DNA from: CAZXBB01 sp964638815
GTDB taxonomy: Bacteria; Planctomycetota; Phycisphaerae; Phycisphaerales; SM1A02
NCBI GenBank assembly: GCA_964638815.1
Contig: CAZXBB010000292.1
Location: 1 to 12,452, forward strand
Length of the DNA stretch: 12,452 nt
Reading direction: 5' to 3'
The position numbers and the translations under genes were made by a program. Below, in pieces: positions 6,928 through 12,446 of the stretch. Position 1 is the first letter of the stretch, and each line of letters starts with the position of its first letter. The notes under the pieces were generated by a model, which saw nothing but the letters and a program-made list of their open reading frames with translations, was not told where the DNA came from and did no database searches.

Positions 6928-7481
6928 CAACCCGGCTTCCCCAGCGTCACGTTCGTGTACTCGGCCGTCGCGGCCGCGTTGAAAGCCTCGAGCGCGTGCT
7001 GCCACTGCGCGGTGCTCGTCGGCTCGATGATGATCGGATGGTCGGGCATGAACAGCCCACCGACGCCGCCCGGGTGGATCCGGCGTCGCTCGAGGAAGAT
7101 GCGGAGTTGCCCGAACGTCTCCGGCTGACGGTACGGACCGTCGAGACGCAGCGAGTAGCCGCCGGGGCCGGAACCGGTGGAGGCCACCTTCACACGGAGC
7201 GGCTCGTCGTCGAGCTCGAACGGATCGGCGGCGGCGGCCCCGGTGCGGTCGGGCAGGTCGAGGCGATACACCTCCTCCCCGAGGCGGAACTGCGTCGCCA
7301 CCATGAAGTAGACCAGCAGCAGGAAGGTCACATCGATCATCGCCGTGAGGTTCAGCGTGATGCGCGGTCGCGCCCGGCCGCGCCGCTGCCGCGAAGTCGT
7401 GTGCGCGATGACCTGCTGATCCTCCCGGTCGGCGGGCGGACGCTGAAGCGAGCGCTGGATGTCGTGCTCGTCGTGCGGCAA
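6927..7481 (-). CDS. exbD: ExbD/TolR family protein, copy 2
   Basis: A 184-residue inner-membrane protein of the ExbD/TolR family, part of a motor driven by proton-motive force. It has an Arg-rich cytoplasmic N-terminus (1-41), one membrane helix with the family motif NLTAMIDVTFLLLVYFMVA (44-62), and a periplasmic domain ending in EAFNAAATAEYTNVTLGKPG. Asp50 in MID is the conserved proton-carrying Asp. The cytoplasmic segment is about 30 residues longer than in ExbD-1. No ATG or GTG precedes the helix in frame. The best start is TTG (7479-7481), nine bases after GAGG and four bases after the ExbD-1 stop. The gene overlaps the next start by one base. Two different ExbDs beside one ExbB suggest a heterodimeric plug. 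Confidence 0.9.
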   Translation of the reverse strand: MPHDEHDIQRSLQRPPADREDQQVIAHTTSRQRRGRARPRITLNLTAMIDVTFLLLVYFMVATQFRLGEEVYRLDLPDRTGAAAADPFELDDEPLRVKVASTGSGPGGYSLRLDGPYRQPETFGQLRIFLERRRIHPGGVGGLFMPDHPIIIEPTSTAQWQHALEAFNAAATAEYTNVTLGKPG

Positions 7482-7485
7482 CGGG

Positions 7486-7953
7486 TCAGTCCTCGCGGAG
7501 TACGACGAGATTCAGGTGCGGCGTCGTCGGGTGGTCATCGACGCGTCGTGCGGCGGCGGCGACGGCCTCGAGCGCGGGCTGCACGAACCGGTAGTGCGTG
7601 TGCTGGTCGGCGCGGAGGTTGACGCGAAGGGACGGGTTCGCGCGCAACAGGCCGGCGAGGTGCTGCGTCAGCGCCTCGGCGCCTTCGTCGCCCACCGGGA
7701 ACGCCCGGGAGCCCACGCGGTACTCGAGCGCGTGACCCTCGAAGCCGGGGACGATGCTGATGACGGAGCGCTGCTCGTCATCGGGAAGGGCCGACGCCGG
7801 GTCCTCGAGCTCGGGCAGTTTGAGGTCAACGTTCTCGACCTCAACGATCTGCGACACGAGCACGAAGAAGACGATGAGCAGGAACGTCACGTCGATCATG
7901 GACGTGAGGTTCGAGTTGAGCTCGGTCGTGTTGCGGCGGTGGATCCGGGACAT
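7486..7953 (-). CDS. exbD: ExbD/TolR family protein, copy 1
   Basis: A 155-residue ExbD/TolR protein of standard size. A short cytoplasmic N-terminus (1-12) is followed by the membrane helix NSNLTSMIDVTFLLIVFFVL (13-32) with the conserved Asp21. A periplasmic domain ends in the typical pattern LRVNLRADQHTHYRFVQ, then HLNLVVLRED. The protein would dimerise inside an ExbB pentamer and take part in proton-driven movement. ATG lies six bases after the ExbB stop, with a GAG-rich ribosome site in the end of exbB. It differs strongly from ExbD-2, so the pair is not a recent duplication. Confidence 0.93.
   Translation of the reverse strand: MSRIHRRNTTELNSNLTSMIDVTFLLIVFFVLVSQIVEVENVDLKLPELEDPASALPDDEQRSVISIVPGFEGHALEYRVGSRAFPVGDEGAEALTQHLAGLLRANPSLRVNLRADQHTHYRFVQPALEAVAAAARRVDDHPTTPHLNLVVLRED
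7491..7494 (-). promoter_or_regulatory. Ribosome binding site deciding the TTG start of ExbD-2
   Basis: GAGG inside the last codons of ExbD-1 lies nine bases before the TTG at 7479-7481. It is the main reason for accepting TTG, because the frame has no ATG or GTG before the membrane helix. Confidence 0.55.
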
Positions 7954-7959
7954 GCTCGC

Positions 7960-8868
7960 TCAGCTCGTCTTGGCAAGCTTCGGCGCGGCGGCGGAGCGAC
8001 CGGCCTGCTTCGGCCGGAACTGGTTGACCATCTCTTCGGCGATGAGCGTCGCCTCCGCCGTGATCGCGTCGATCCGGTTGCGGACGATCGCGTAGCCGGT
8101 CAGTGCGGGGATGGCGACGACGAGTCCCCAGAACGTCGTGGTCAACGCCGTGCCGATGCCGCCGGCGAGCAGCACCGGGTCGGCGTTGCCTCCCGCGACG
8201 ACGATCGCCTGGAACGCGAGGATCATGCCGTAGACGGTGCCGAACAGGCCGATCATCGGGCTCACCTGCCCCAGCACGTTCAGGTACTCGATCCGGCGCA
8301 GACGCTCGGTCGTCAGCTCGTCGGAGGTCTGCTCCAGCGCGCGGATCATGGCGGAGAAACCGTGACTCGCCTCGCGCAGCGCCGCCGCGAGCACCTGGCT
8401 GAAGAAGCTGTGCTCGCGCTTCGTGAGATCGAAGGCTTCGCGATACTGCCCCTCGGAGAGCAGCCGGCGCGCCTCCTCCACGACCCCCACCGGGATGATG
8501 CTCTTGCGCTGGTTGGTCAGCGCCATGAACCCGATGAGCCCGATCGATCCCATCGAGAGCAGCAGGAGGAACCAGATGATGAGGCTGCCGAGGATCTCGA
8601 CCTCCTTCTCGTCGCTGCCCGGTCGCATCTTGCGCGAGATGAAGAACGCCGAGGCGAAGCTGCCGCCGTCCGATGACGCGGCGGTTGGCGCGTCCGGGGT
8701 GTCGGTGTCCAACGCGGCTGCCGGCGCGCCGGTTTCGGTGTTGGCGCCGATGTCAAATGCGTTGTCCTGCGCGACCACGGCGCCGGCGGCCGCGATGACG
8801 CCCGCGGCGACGCAGAGCACGAGCAGATGGCGGATTGGTCTTTGCATGCCTCGTCGATCTCCCTTCAT
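7960..8868 (-). CDS. exbB: ExbB/TolQ/MotA family proton channel protein
   Basis: A 302-residue membrane protein and the core of the ExbB-ExbD motor. It carries an N-terminal signal-like helix (11-33, ending VVAQ) and a Thr/Ala/Asp-rich periplasmic stretch (35-90). Helix 1 (about 92-117) is followed by a cytoplasmic domain (118-195), then helix 2 with GQVSPMIGLFGTVYGMILAF (200-219) and helix 3 with GIGTALTTTFWGLVVAIPAL (237-256). Helices 2 and 3 match the family well. Position 240 is Thr where E. coli ExbB has the membrane Glu176. The start at 8868 overlaps the preceding stop as ATGA. An ATG seven codons later (8847), with GGGAG upstream, is a good alternative. ExbD-1 follows after six bases. 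A cleaved signal plus extra periplasmic domain makes it longer than E. coli ExbB (244 residues). Confidence 0.92.
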   Translation of the reverse strand: MKGDRRGMQRPIRHLLVLCVAAGVIAAAGAVVAQDNAFDIGANTETGAPAAALDTDTPDAPTAASSDGGSFASAFFISRKMRPGSDEKEVEILGSLIIWFLLLLSMGSIGLIGFMALTNQRKSIIPVGVVEEARRLLSEGQYREAFDLTKREHSFFSQVLAAALREASHGFSAMIRALEQTSDELTTERLRRIEYLNVLGQVSPMIGLFGTVYGMILAFQAIVVAGGNADPVLLAGGIGTALTTTFWGLVVAIPALTGYAIVRNRIDAITAEATLIAEEMVNQFRPKQAGRSAAAPKLAKTS

Positions 8869-10139
8869 CGGTTCTTCCCCGCGCCGAGCGTAGCCAGAAT
8901 CTCGCGGCCCCTCCGCGCGCCCGCCGCGTCTGCCCGACCCTCGGCGAGGTCGATCGCGCGGCGGGTGAGCCGCGCGGCGGCTGCCGCGTTCGCAAAGGTG
9001 TCGCGGCAGATGACCGCCGTGTCGAGCAGCGCCGACACGGCGTAGGGCGACTCGTCGAACAGCACGACGACCCGCATGAACATCACGGCCGCGTCCCCGG
9101 GGCGATCGGCGGCCCGCAGCGTCCGCCCGTACTGGTGCAGGAAGCGATCGAGGTCGCGGTCGCCCGGGCGCGCCGCGATGCGCTCGCACATCGCGAGCGC
9201 CTCGGCCTCGCGTCCCGCCGCGAGCGCGGCGTCAACGGCGTCGGGATCGTCGGATGCGGAACCGGGCTCCGGTGCGCGCGATCCGGTCGGCGACGACGGC
9301 GGCCGCGCCCGCTCCGGCGCCGGCACCGGTGAGCGTGTCCCCACGCGCGCCGGTCCCCCGCCGGCCGGCGGAAGCTCCGGCGCCGTCGGCGCCGGCAGCA
9401 GGTCGTCCGGCGCCTCGATGAGCACCGGCATCTCGGGCCGCGCTTCGCCGGCGCGGATCCGGTCGATGAGGAATCCGGACTCGGTCGTGCCGGGCGCGAC
9501 CGCTCCGCCCTCCCAGGTCCCCGCGAGGGCGTCGCGCACCGGCGCGATCGTCGCGATCAGCCGCCCGACAACGCGCAGAAGGCTGCGATTCCGCACCGAC
9601 CGCTTCGCTTCCTCCAGTCGCGTCATCGCCTCGACCGCCGCAGGGTACGACGCCCAGGTGTTCGTGCTCCGCGGCGCGAGCCGCTGCCAGTACGCCTCGT
9701 CACGCAGGAGGAACACCGCGGCCGCGTGCCCCGCGGCGGGGACGAGCTCGTTCCTCTGATCGTGGATCTGCGCGAGGCGGATGTGAATCCACAGGCGCTC
9801 GACTTCGGCGTCGGCGGCGACCAGCGCCTCGAGCATCTTCGCGAGACCGCCGTCGAGATCGTTCTCGCGGAGCAGGCGCTCGGCTTCGTCGAGCGCGGGG
9901 AGCCCGGTGAAGCCGAGGGCGACGACCTCGTCGATCTCGCGGTGCTGCCTCAGGTTCCCGCCGCCGCGGAAGTAGAGGCGTCCGGACTTGAGATCCTGCA
10001 CGACGCAGCTCCGCAGCGGGATCGCCGAGCCGCGGAGCGTCACCGTGTCGGCGGTCGCCGCACGGGACGACGCGAGGAGCGCCGCCGCGATCGCGATCCT
10101 GGCGAGGAGCCTCGGGATGGCGACGCCCGGGCCGATCAT
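8865..10139 (-). CDS. Secreted TPR-like protein of the Exb operon
   Basis: A 424-residue protein I cannot assign to a named family. Residues 1-30 form a signal peptide (hydrophobic core around 11-24, cleavage near ATA-D31). A short domain follows (31-80), starting DTVTLRGSAIPLRSCVVQDL and probably beta-rich. Next come TPR-like helices (82-205), a Pro/Ala-rich linker (about 241-300) and a second helical segment (300-424) with TPR-like spacing. No catalytic motif is seen. It overlaps both neighbours by four bases (ATGA at 10136-10139 and at 8865-8868), so it is surely co-translated with the VWA protein and ExbB. It is probably a periplasmic partner of the VWA protein or of the ExbD periplasmic domains; this is inference from context. 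Confidence 0.85.
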   Translation of the reverse strand: MIGPGVAIPRLLARIAIAAALLASSRAATADTVTLRGSAIPLRSCVVQDLKSGRLYFRGGGNLRQHREIDEVVALGFTGLPALDEAERLLRENDLDGGLAKMLEALVAADAEVERLWIHIRLAQIHDQRNELVPAAGHAAAVFLLRDEAYWQRLAPRSTNTWASYPAAVEAMTRLEEAKRSVRNRSLLRVVGRLIATIAPVRDALAGTWEGGAVAPGTTESGFLIDRIRAGEARPEMPVLIEAPDDLLPAPTAPELPPAGGGPARVGTRSPVPAPERARPPSSPTGSRAPEPGSASDDPDAVDAALAAGREAEALAMCERIAARPGDRDLDRFLHQYGRTLRAADRPGDAAVMFMRVVVLFDESPYAVSALLDTAVICRDTFANAAAAARLTRRAIDLAEGRADAAGARRGREILATLGAGKNR

Positions 10140-11212
10140 GGCGCCTTGAGCCCGAGCTCCTCGCGATCGAGGAACTTGTACCCCTTCGGGCCGCCGTGCA
10201 GACGCGCGATCTCGCGCAGCGTCTGGAGCTTCTCGTCCGGGTCGAGGAACTGCACGCAGTTGATCTGCGTCGTGCGGCGGCCGGTGTCGTCGTCCACGGG
10301 ATTGAGCTGGTCCAGCAGGCGGAGAAGATCCGCCTTGTCGATCTCGTACTCACCTGAGCCCGTGATGTTCGAGCTGAGCAGGAAGATCGCGTCGGGCTCG
10401 AAGCCGAGCGCGCGATCGATCGCGGGGAGCGGGTTGGAGAGACCGGCCGGGATGACGTTGTCGTCGATCCACGCGAGGACGCGCTGCTTCTCGGCGTCCG
10501 TGGCCGAGCTCATGCGCGTCGGCGGCGGGACCACGATGGCCTCGTTGCGCGAGAAGAAGATCACCTTGAACTCCTGGCTCGACGCGAGACCGTCGAGCGA
10601 CCGCGCGAGCTCCTCGACGACGAACGGGAGCCACGGGATCATCGAGCCCGACGCGTCGATGACGTAGACGATCCGGCGCGCATTCGTGCTCGTCAGGCCC
10701 ACGAACGAGGCCGACGCCTCGGCTTCGTCCGGCGCGAACCTTGCGAGCGCGGCGTCCGTCGGCGCGCCGGACATGAGCTCGATCGGGTCGATCTCGATCT
10801 CAGGCCGGTCGTCGAGCCGGTCCTCCATCGTCTCGGTCTCGATGCGATCCTGCACGAGCTCCTGCGTGAGAAGCTGCTTCTCGACGTCCAGACGCGCGAG
10901 CGGCTCGTAACGCGTGGCGTTGAAATCCGCGACGATGAGGACGGGCTCCTTGTCGTCCTGGAGCATGACGACGGTCCACGTCAGGAGGAAGCCGAGCAGG
11001 ACAAGGGCCACGTGGATGCCGAGCGAGACCACCCAGGGCACGATGCGCCGGACGGCCCGCTCCGTCTCCGTTTCGACGCCAAGGGCCGCGAGCTGCGCGG
11101 CGATGTCCGCGGGACCGGGCCGGCCGGAAGCCGCCGGATCGGCGTCGTCGCCCTCGCCACCGGAAAGTCGGCTGGTCTTGCTCGGGTCATCGGGCACGGC
11201 GTGACGCTCCAT
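10136..11212 (-). CDS. Membrane-anchored VWA-domain protein with TonB-like helix
   Basis: A 358-residue protein and first gene of the operon. An acidic cytoplasmic tail (1-55) is followed by one membrane helix, IVPWVVSLGIHVALVLLGFL (57-76) and onward to about 84, then a Glu/Asp-rich linker (86-170) and a von Willebrand A domain (about 180-350) in the periplasm. The helix holds Ser63-x3-His67, the spacing of the Ser16/His20 pair that TonB needs to work with ExbB/ExbD, and the topology is the same as TonB. The MIDAS motif DASGS (186-190) is intact. GLSN (257-260) stands at the usual Thr loop, and SSN (280-282) replaces the usual T-D-G. I chose the ATG at 11212. A GTG at 11266 would add 18 residues but would place the candidate -10 box inside the gene. 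It ends in an ATGA overlap. Confidence 0.85.
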   Translation of the reverse strand: MERHAVPDDPSKTSRLSGGEGDDADPAASGRPGPADIAAQLAALGVETETERAVRRIVPWVVSLGIHVALVLLGFLLTWTVVMLQDDKEPVLIVADFNATRYEPLARLDVEKQLLTQELVQDRIETETMEDRLDDRPEIEIDPIELMSGAPTDAALARFAPDEAEASASFVGLTSTNARRIVYVIDASGSMIPWLPFVVEELARSLDGLASSQEFKVIFFSRNEAIVVPPPTRMSSATDAEKQRVLAWIDDNVIPAGLSNPLPAIDRALGFEPDAIFLLSSNITGSGEYEIDKADLLRLLDQLNPVDDDTGRRTTQINCVQFLDPDEKLQTLREIARLHGGPKGYKFLDREELGLKAP

Positions 11213-11242
11213 CCACGCGAAGGACGCTCCATCGACGCGAAG
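11203..11242. repeat. 20-bp tandem duplication over the VWA gene start
   Basis: Two direct copies (11203-11222 and 11223-11242) differing at one base (C11214 against G11234). Each contains an ATG on the minus strand, at 11212 and 11232, in different frames. Only the ATG at 11212 opens the VWA frame. Confidence 0.8.
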
Positions 11243-11251
11243 ACAGAAGCA

Positions 11252-11257
11252 TATGTA
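11252..11257 (-). promoter_or_regulatory. Candidate -10 box of the VWA-Exb operon
   Basis: TACATA is the only AT-rich hexamer near the operon start. It would give a leader of about 33 bases that includes the 20-bp duplication. No convincing -35 hexamer is visible 17 bp upstream. Confidence 0.3.
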
Positions 11258-11262
11258 GTCGA

Positions 11263-11299
11263 TCACCGCGAACGCCGGGCTTCGGCGTTTTCACGGTGA
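11263..11299. terminator. Imperfect 37-bp hairpin between DoxX gene and VWA operon
   Basis: TCACCG (11263-11268) pairs with CGGTGA (11294-11299), and AACGCCG (11271-11277) pairs with CGGCGTT (11283-11289) around a five-base loop. It sits 3' of the minus-strand DoxX gene and just upstream of the operon, so it may end DoxX transcription. On the minus strand no T-run follows. It could equally be an operator or an RNA element. Confidence 0.4.
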
Positions 11300-11355
11300 G
11301 CGTTTCTTTTTGCGCCTCCTGGGGGGGAGGAGACGGCGGAGGCTCCGATCCGGGA

Positions 11356-12207
11356 TCAGAGCGCCCGTCTGGAGCTGCGGTCCACGTCCTCGTACTCGAT
11401 CTCGAGCTCGCTCTTCTTCTTGCGGCGACCGCCGCCGAAGAGCATCCGGTCGAGGCTGACCGCTCCCGCCCCCGTCATCACCAGGCCGAAGGAGAGCACG
11501 AACAGCGCGAGCTGGACGATCGCGGTGTTGAACTCCGGGCCCTTTTCCAGGGCGAAGTCGAACGGGTTGTCCCCGAACACGTTGTTGTAGCCCACCGAGA
11601 CGAAGTAGAACGCCACCACCATCGTGAATGCGAGGCCGAGCGCCCAGATCCGGGTCAGGAACCCGACGAGCACGAGCGCCCCGCCGAGCAGCTCGGTGAC
11701 CCCGGCCATGTACGCCATGAGCGTCGGCATGGGCCAGTTGTTCGCGTGACACATGAGCGTGATGCCGTGGACGCCCTTCGCGGTGACCTCCCCGCCGGCC
11801 GGCGTCGGCGGCGTCTGCGCTGGCGTCTGCGTCGGCGTCTGCGACCGACCCGGGCCGGTCGGCGCTGCCGCCGGATCGGGCGCGGGCTCGTCGCCCGTCG
11901 CCGGGGCGTCTGCGTCCGCGGCGCCGTCGTCCTGGTCCGCTCCGGTCTCCGCGGTGCCGCTCTCCTCCTCGGGCGTGTCCTGGATGCGGGCGAATACGAT
12001 CGTCGGGTGCCCGGCCGCGGTCGGCCCGCCGCCCGGCGTCACCTCGACCACGCTCACGCCAAGCGACCGCAGCGTCTCGGCCTGCTGCGGGGAGAAGACC
12101 TTGTCGCGCATGAGCTTGTTGTACCCGGCCGGCACGAACGCGAGCGCCAGGACGAGGCGGCTCAACAGCGGAACGAGCGAGGTACCGGCAAAATGGCTGA
12201 ACTTCAT
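11356..12207 (-). CDS. DoxX-family membrane protein with long periplasmic insertion
   Basis: A 283-residue inner-membrane protein with four helices. Helix 1 is LVPLLSRLVLALAFVPAGYN (11-30), and helices 2-4 lie near 160-183, 187-207 and 227-250. The motif GVTELLGGALVLVGFLTR (169-186) is typical of DoxX proteins, whose usual length is about 130-170 residues. The extra length is a loop between helices 1 and 2 (about 33-158). It has a short ordered part (VFSPQQAETLRSLGVSVVEV), then about 65 low-complexity Ala/Asp/Pro/Thr residues, including QTPTQTPAQTPPTP (123-136). The C-terminal tail is Arg/Lys then Glu/Asp-rich. The ATG at 12207 has an ideal CAGGAG seven bases upstream. DoxX proteins are linked to redox and thiol stress in some bacteria; the substrate here is unknown. 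It may be monocistronic. Confidence 0.85.
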   Translation of the reverse strand: MKFSHFAGTSLVPLLSRLVLALAFVPAGYNKLMRDKVFSPQQAETLRSLGVSVVEVTPGGGPTAAGHPTIVFARIQDTPEEESGTAETGADQDDGAADADAPATGDEPAPDPAAAPTGPGRSQTPTQTPAQTPPTPAGGEVTAKGVHGITLMCHANNWPMPTLMAYMAGVTELLGGALVLVGFLTRIWALGLAFTMVVAFYFVSVGYNNVFGDNPFDFALEKGPEFNTAIVQLALFVLSFGLVMTGAGAVSLDRMLFGGGRRKKKSELEIEYEDVDRSSRRAL

Positions 12208-12250
12208 GTTCCGACTCCTGATGCTCCGACTCCTGAAGCCCGGGCTCCTG
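12206..12250 (-). repeat. Three 15-bp tandem units carrying CAGGAG before the DoxX gene
   Basis: On the minus strand, CAGGAG occurs at 12250-12245, 12235-12230 and 12220-12215, exactly 15 bases apart. The two units nearest the gene match at 14 of 15 bases; the outermost is more diverged. The unit next to the gene ends in the AT of the start codon. Only the nearest CAGGAG has normal spacing (seven bases) to the ATG. Confidence 0.75.
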
Positions 12251-12285
12251 GAGCGGGGACCCGTGACCGCAGCACTGAGCACCTC

Positions 12286-12314
12286 TTCGACGCAGCCTGC
12301 GTCAATACAATAAT
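12286..12314 (+). promoter_or_regulatory. Candidate tRNA-Leu promoter
   Basis: TTCGAC (12286-12291) and AATAAT (12309-12314) are spaced by 17 bp and lie about 22 bases before the tRNA. TACAAT at 12306-12311 is an overlapping alternative -10. A perfect 6-bp inverted repeat, GACGCA/TGCGTC (12289-12294 with 12298-12303), overlaps the -35 and the spacer. Confidence 0.4.
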
Positions 12315-12335
12315 CCTACCGGCAGCTGCATCCCT

Positions 12336-12419
12336 GCGGGCGTGGCGGAACTGGCAGACGCGCTGGATTTAGGTTCCAGTGGGGTAAAACCCGTGGAGGT
12401 TCGAGTCCTCTCGCCCGCA
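12336..12419 (+). tRNA. tRNA-Leu (anticodon UAG)
   Basis: A complete 84-base class II tRNA that would read CUA and other CUN leucine codons. The acceptor stem GCGGGCG (12336-12342) pairs with CGCCCGC (12412-12418), and A12419 is the discriminator. The anticodon stem CTGGA/TCCAG encloses the loop TTTAGGT with anticodon TAG. A long variable arm GGGG-TAAAA-CCC and the T arm GGAGG-TTCGAGT-CCTCT complete the fold. CCA is not encoded (ATTT follows from the discriminator on), so it must be added after transcription. Confidence 0.96.
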
Positions 12420-12430
12420 TTTCGACGTAT

Positions 12431-12446
12431 GGCGACGCATGTCGCC
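12431..12446. terminator. Short hairpin downstream of tRNA-Leu
   Basis: GGCGAC-GCAT-GTCGCC is a perfect 6-bp stem 11 bases after the tRNA. It may take part in termination or 3' processing. The window ends six bases later, so a following T-run cannot be checked. Confidence 0.3.

Noticed and set aside
6928..7005. 26-codon N-terminal extension of the large TPR protein
   Set aside because: It lies within ExbD-2. The ATG at 6927 overlaps the ExbD-2 stop by one base and leads into the signal peptide.
4900..7128. 742-codon plus-strand frame antisense to the large TPR gene
   Set aside because: It has no recognisable domain and lies wholly opposite a signal-peptide-bearing TPR gene and part of ExbD-2, whose operon context is strong.
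7459..8676. 405-codon plus-strand frame
   Set aside because: It is antisense to ExbB and ExbD-1, which have clear family motifs; its protein is Arg/Asp/Glu-rich filler.
8869..9189. 107-codon N-terminal extension of ExbB
   Set aside because: It would overlap the TPR-like gene almost entirely. The signal-like helix and the ATGA overlap both place the start at 8868 or 8847.
4279..11212. A standard Tol-Pal operon
   Set aside because: There are two ExbD-like proteins and an ExbB-like protein, but no TolA, TolB beta-propeller or Pal lipoprotein is encoded.
11316..11332. Inverted repeat CCTCC...GGAGG near a run of seven G as the DoxX terminator
   Set aside because: The stem is short, its loop is all G/T, and on the minus strand A-rich, not T-rich, sequence follows.
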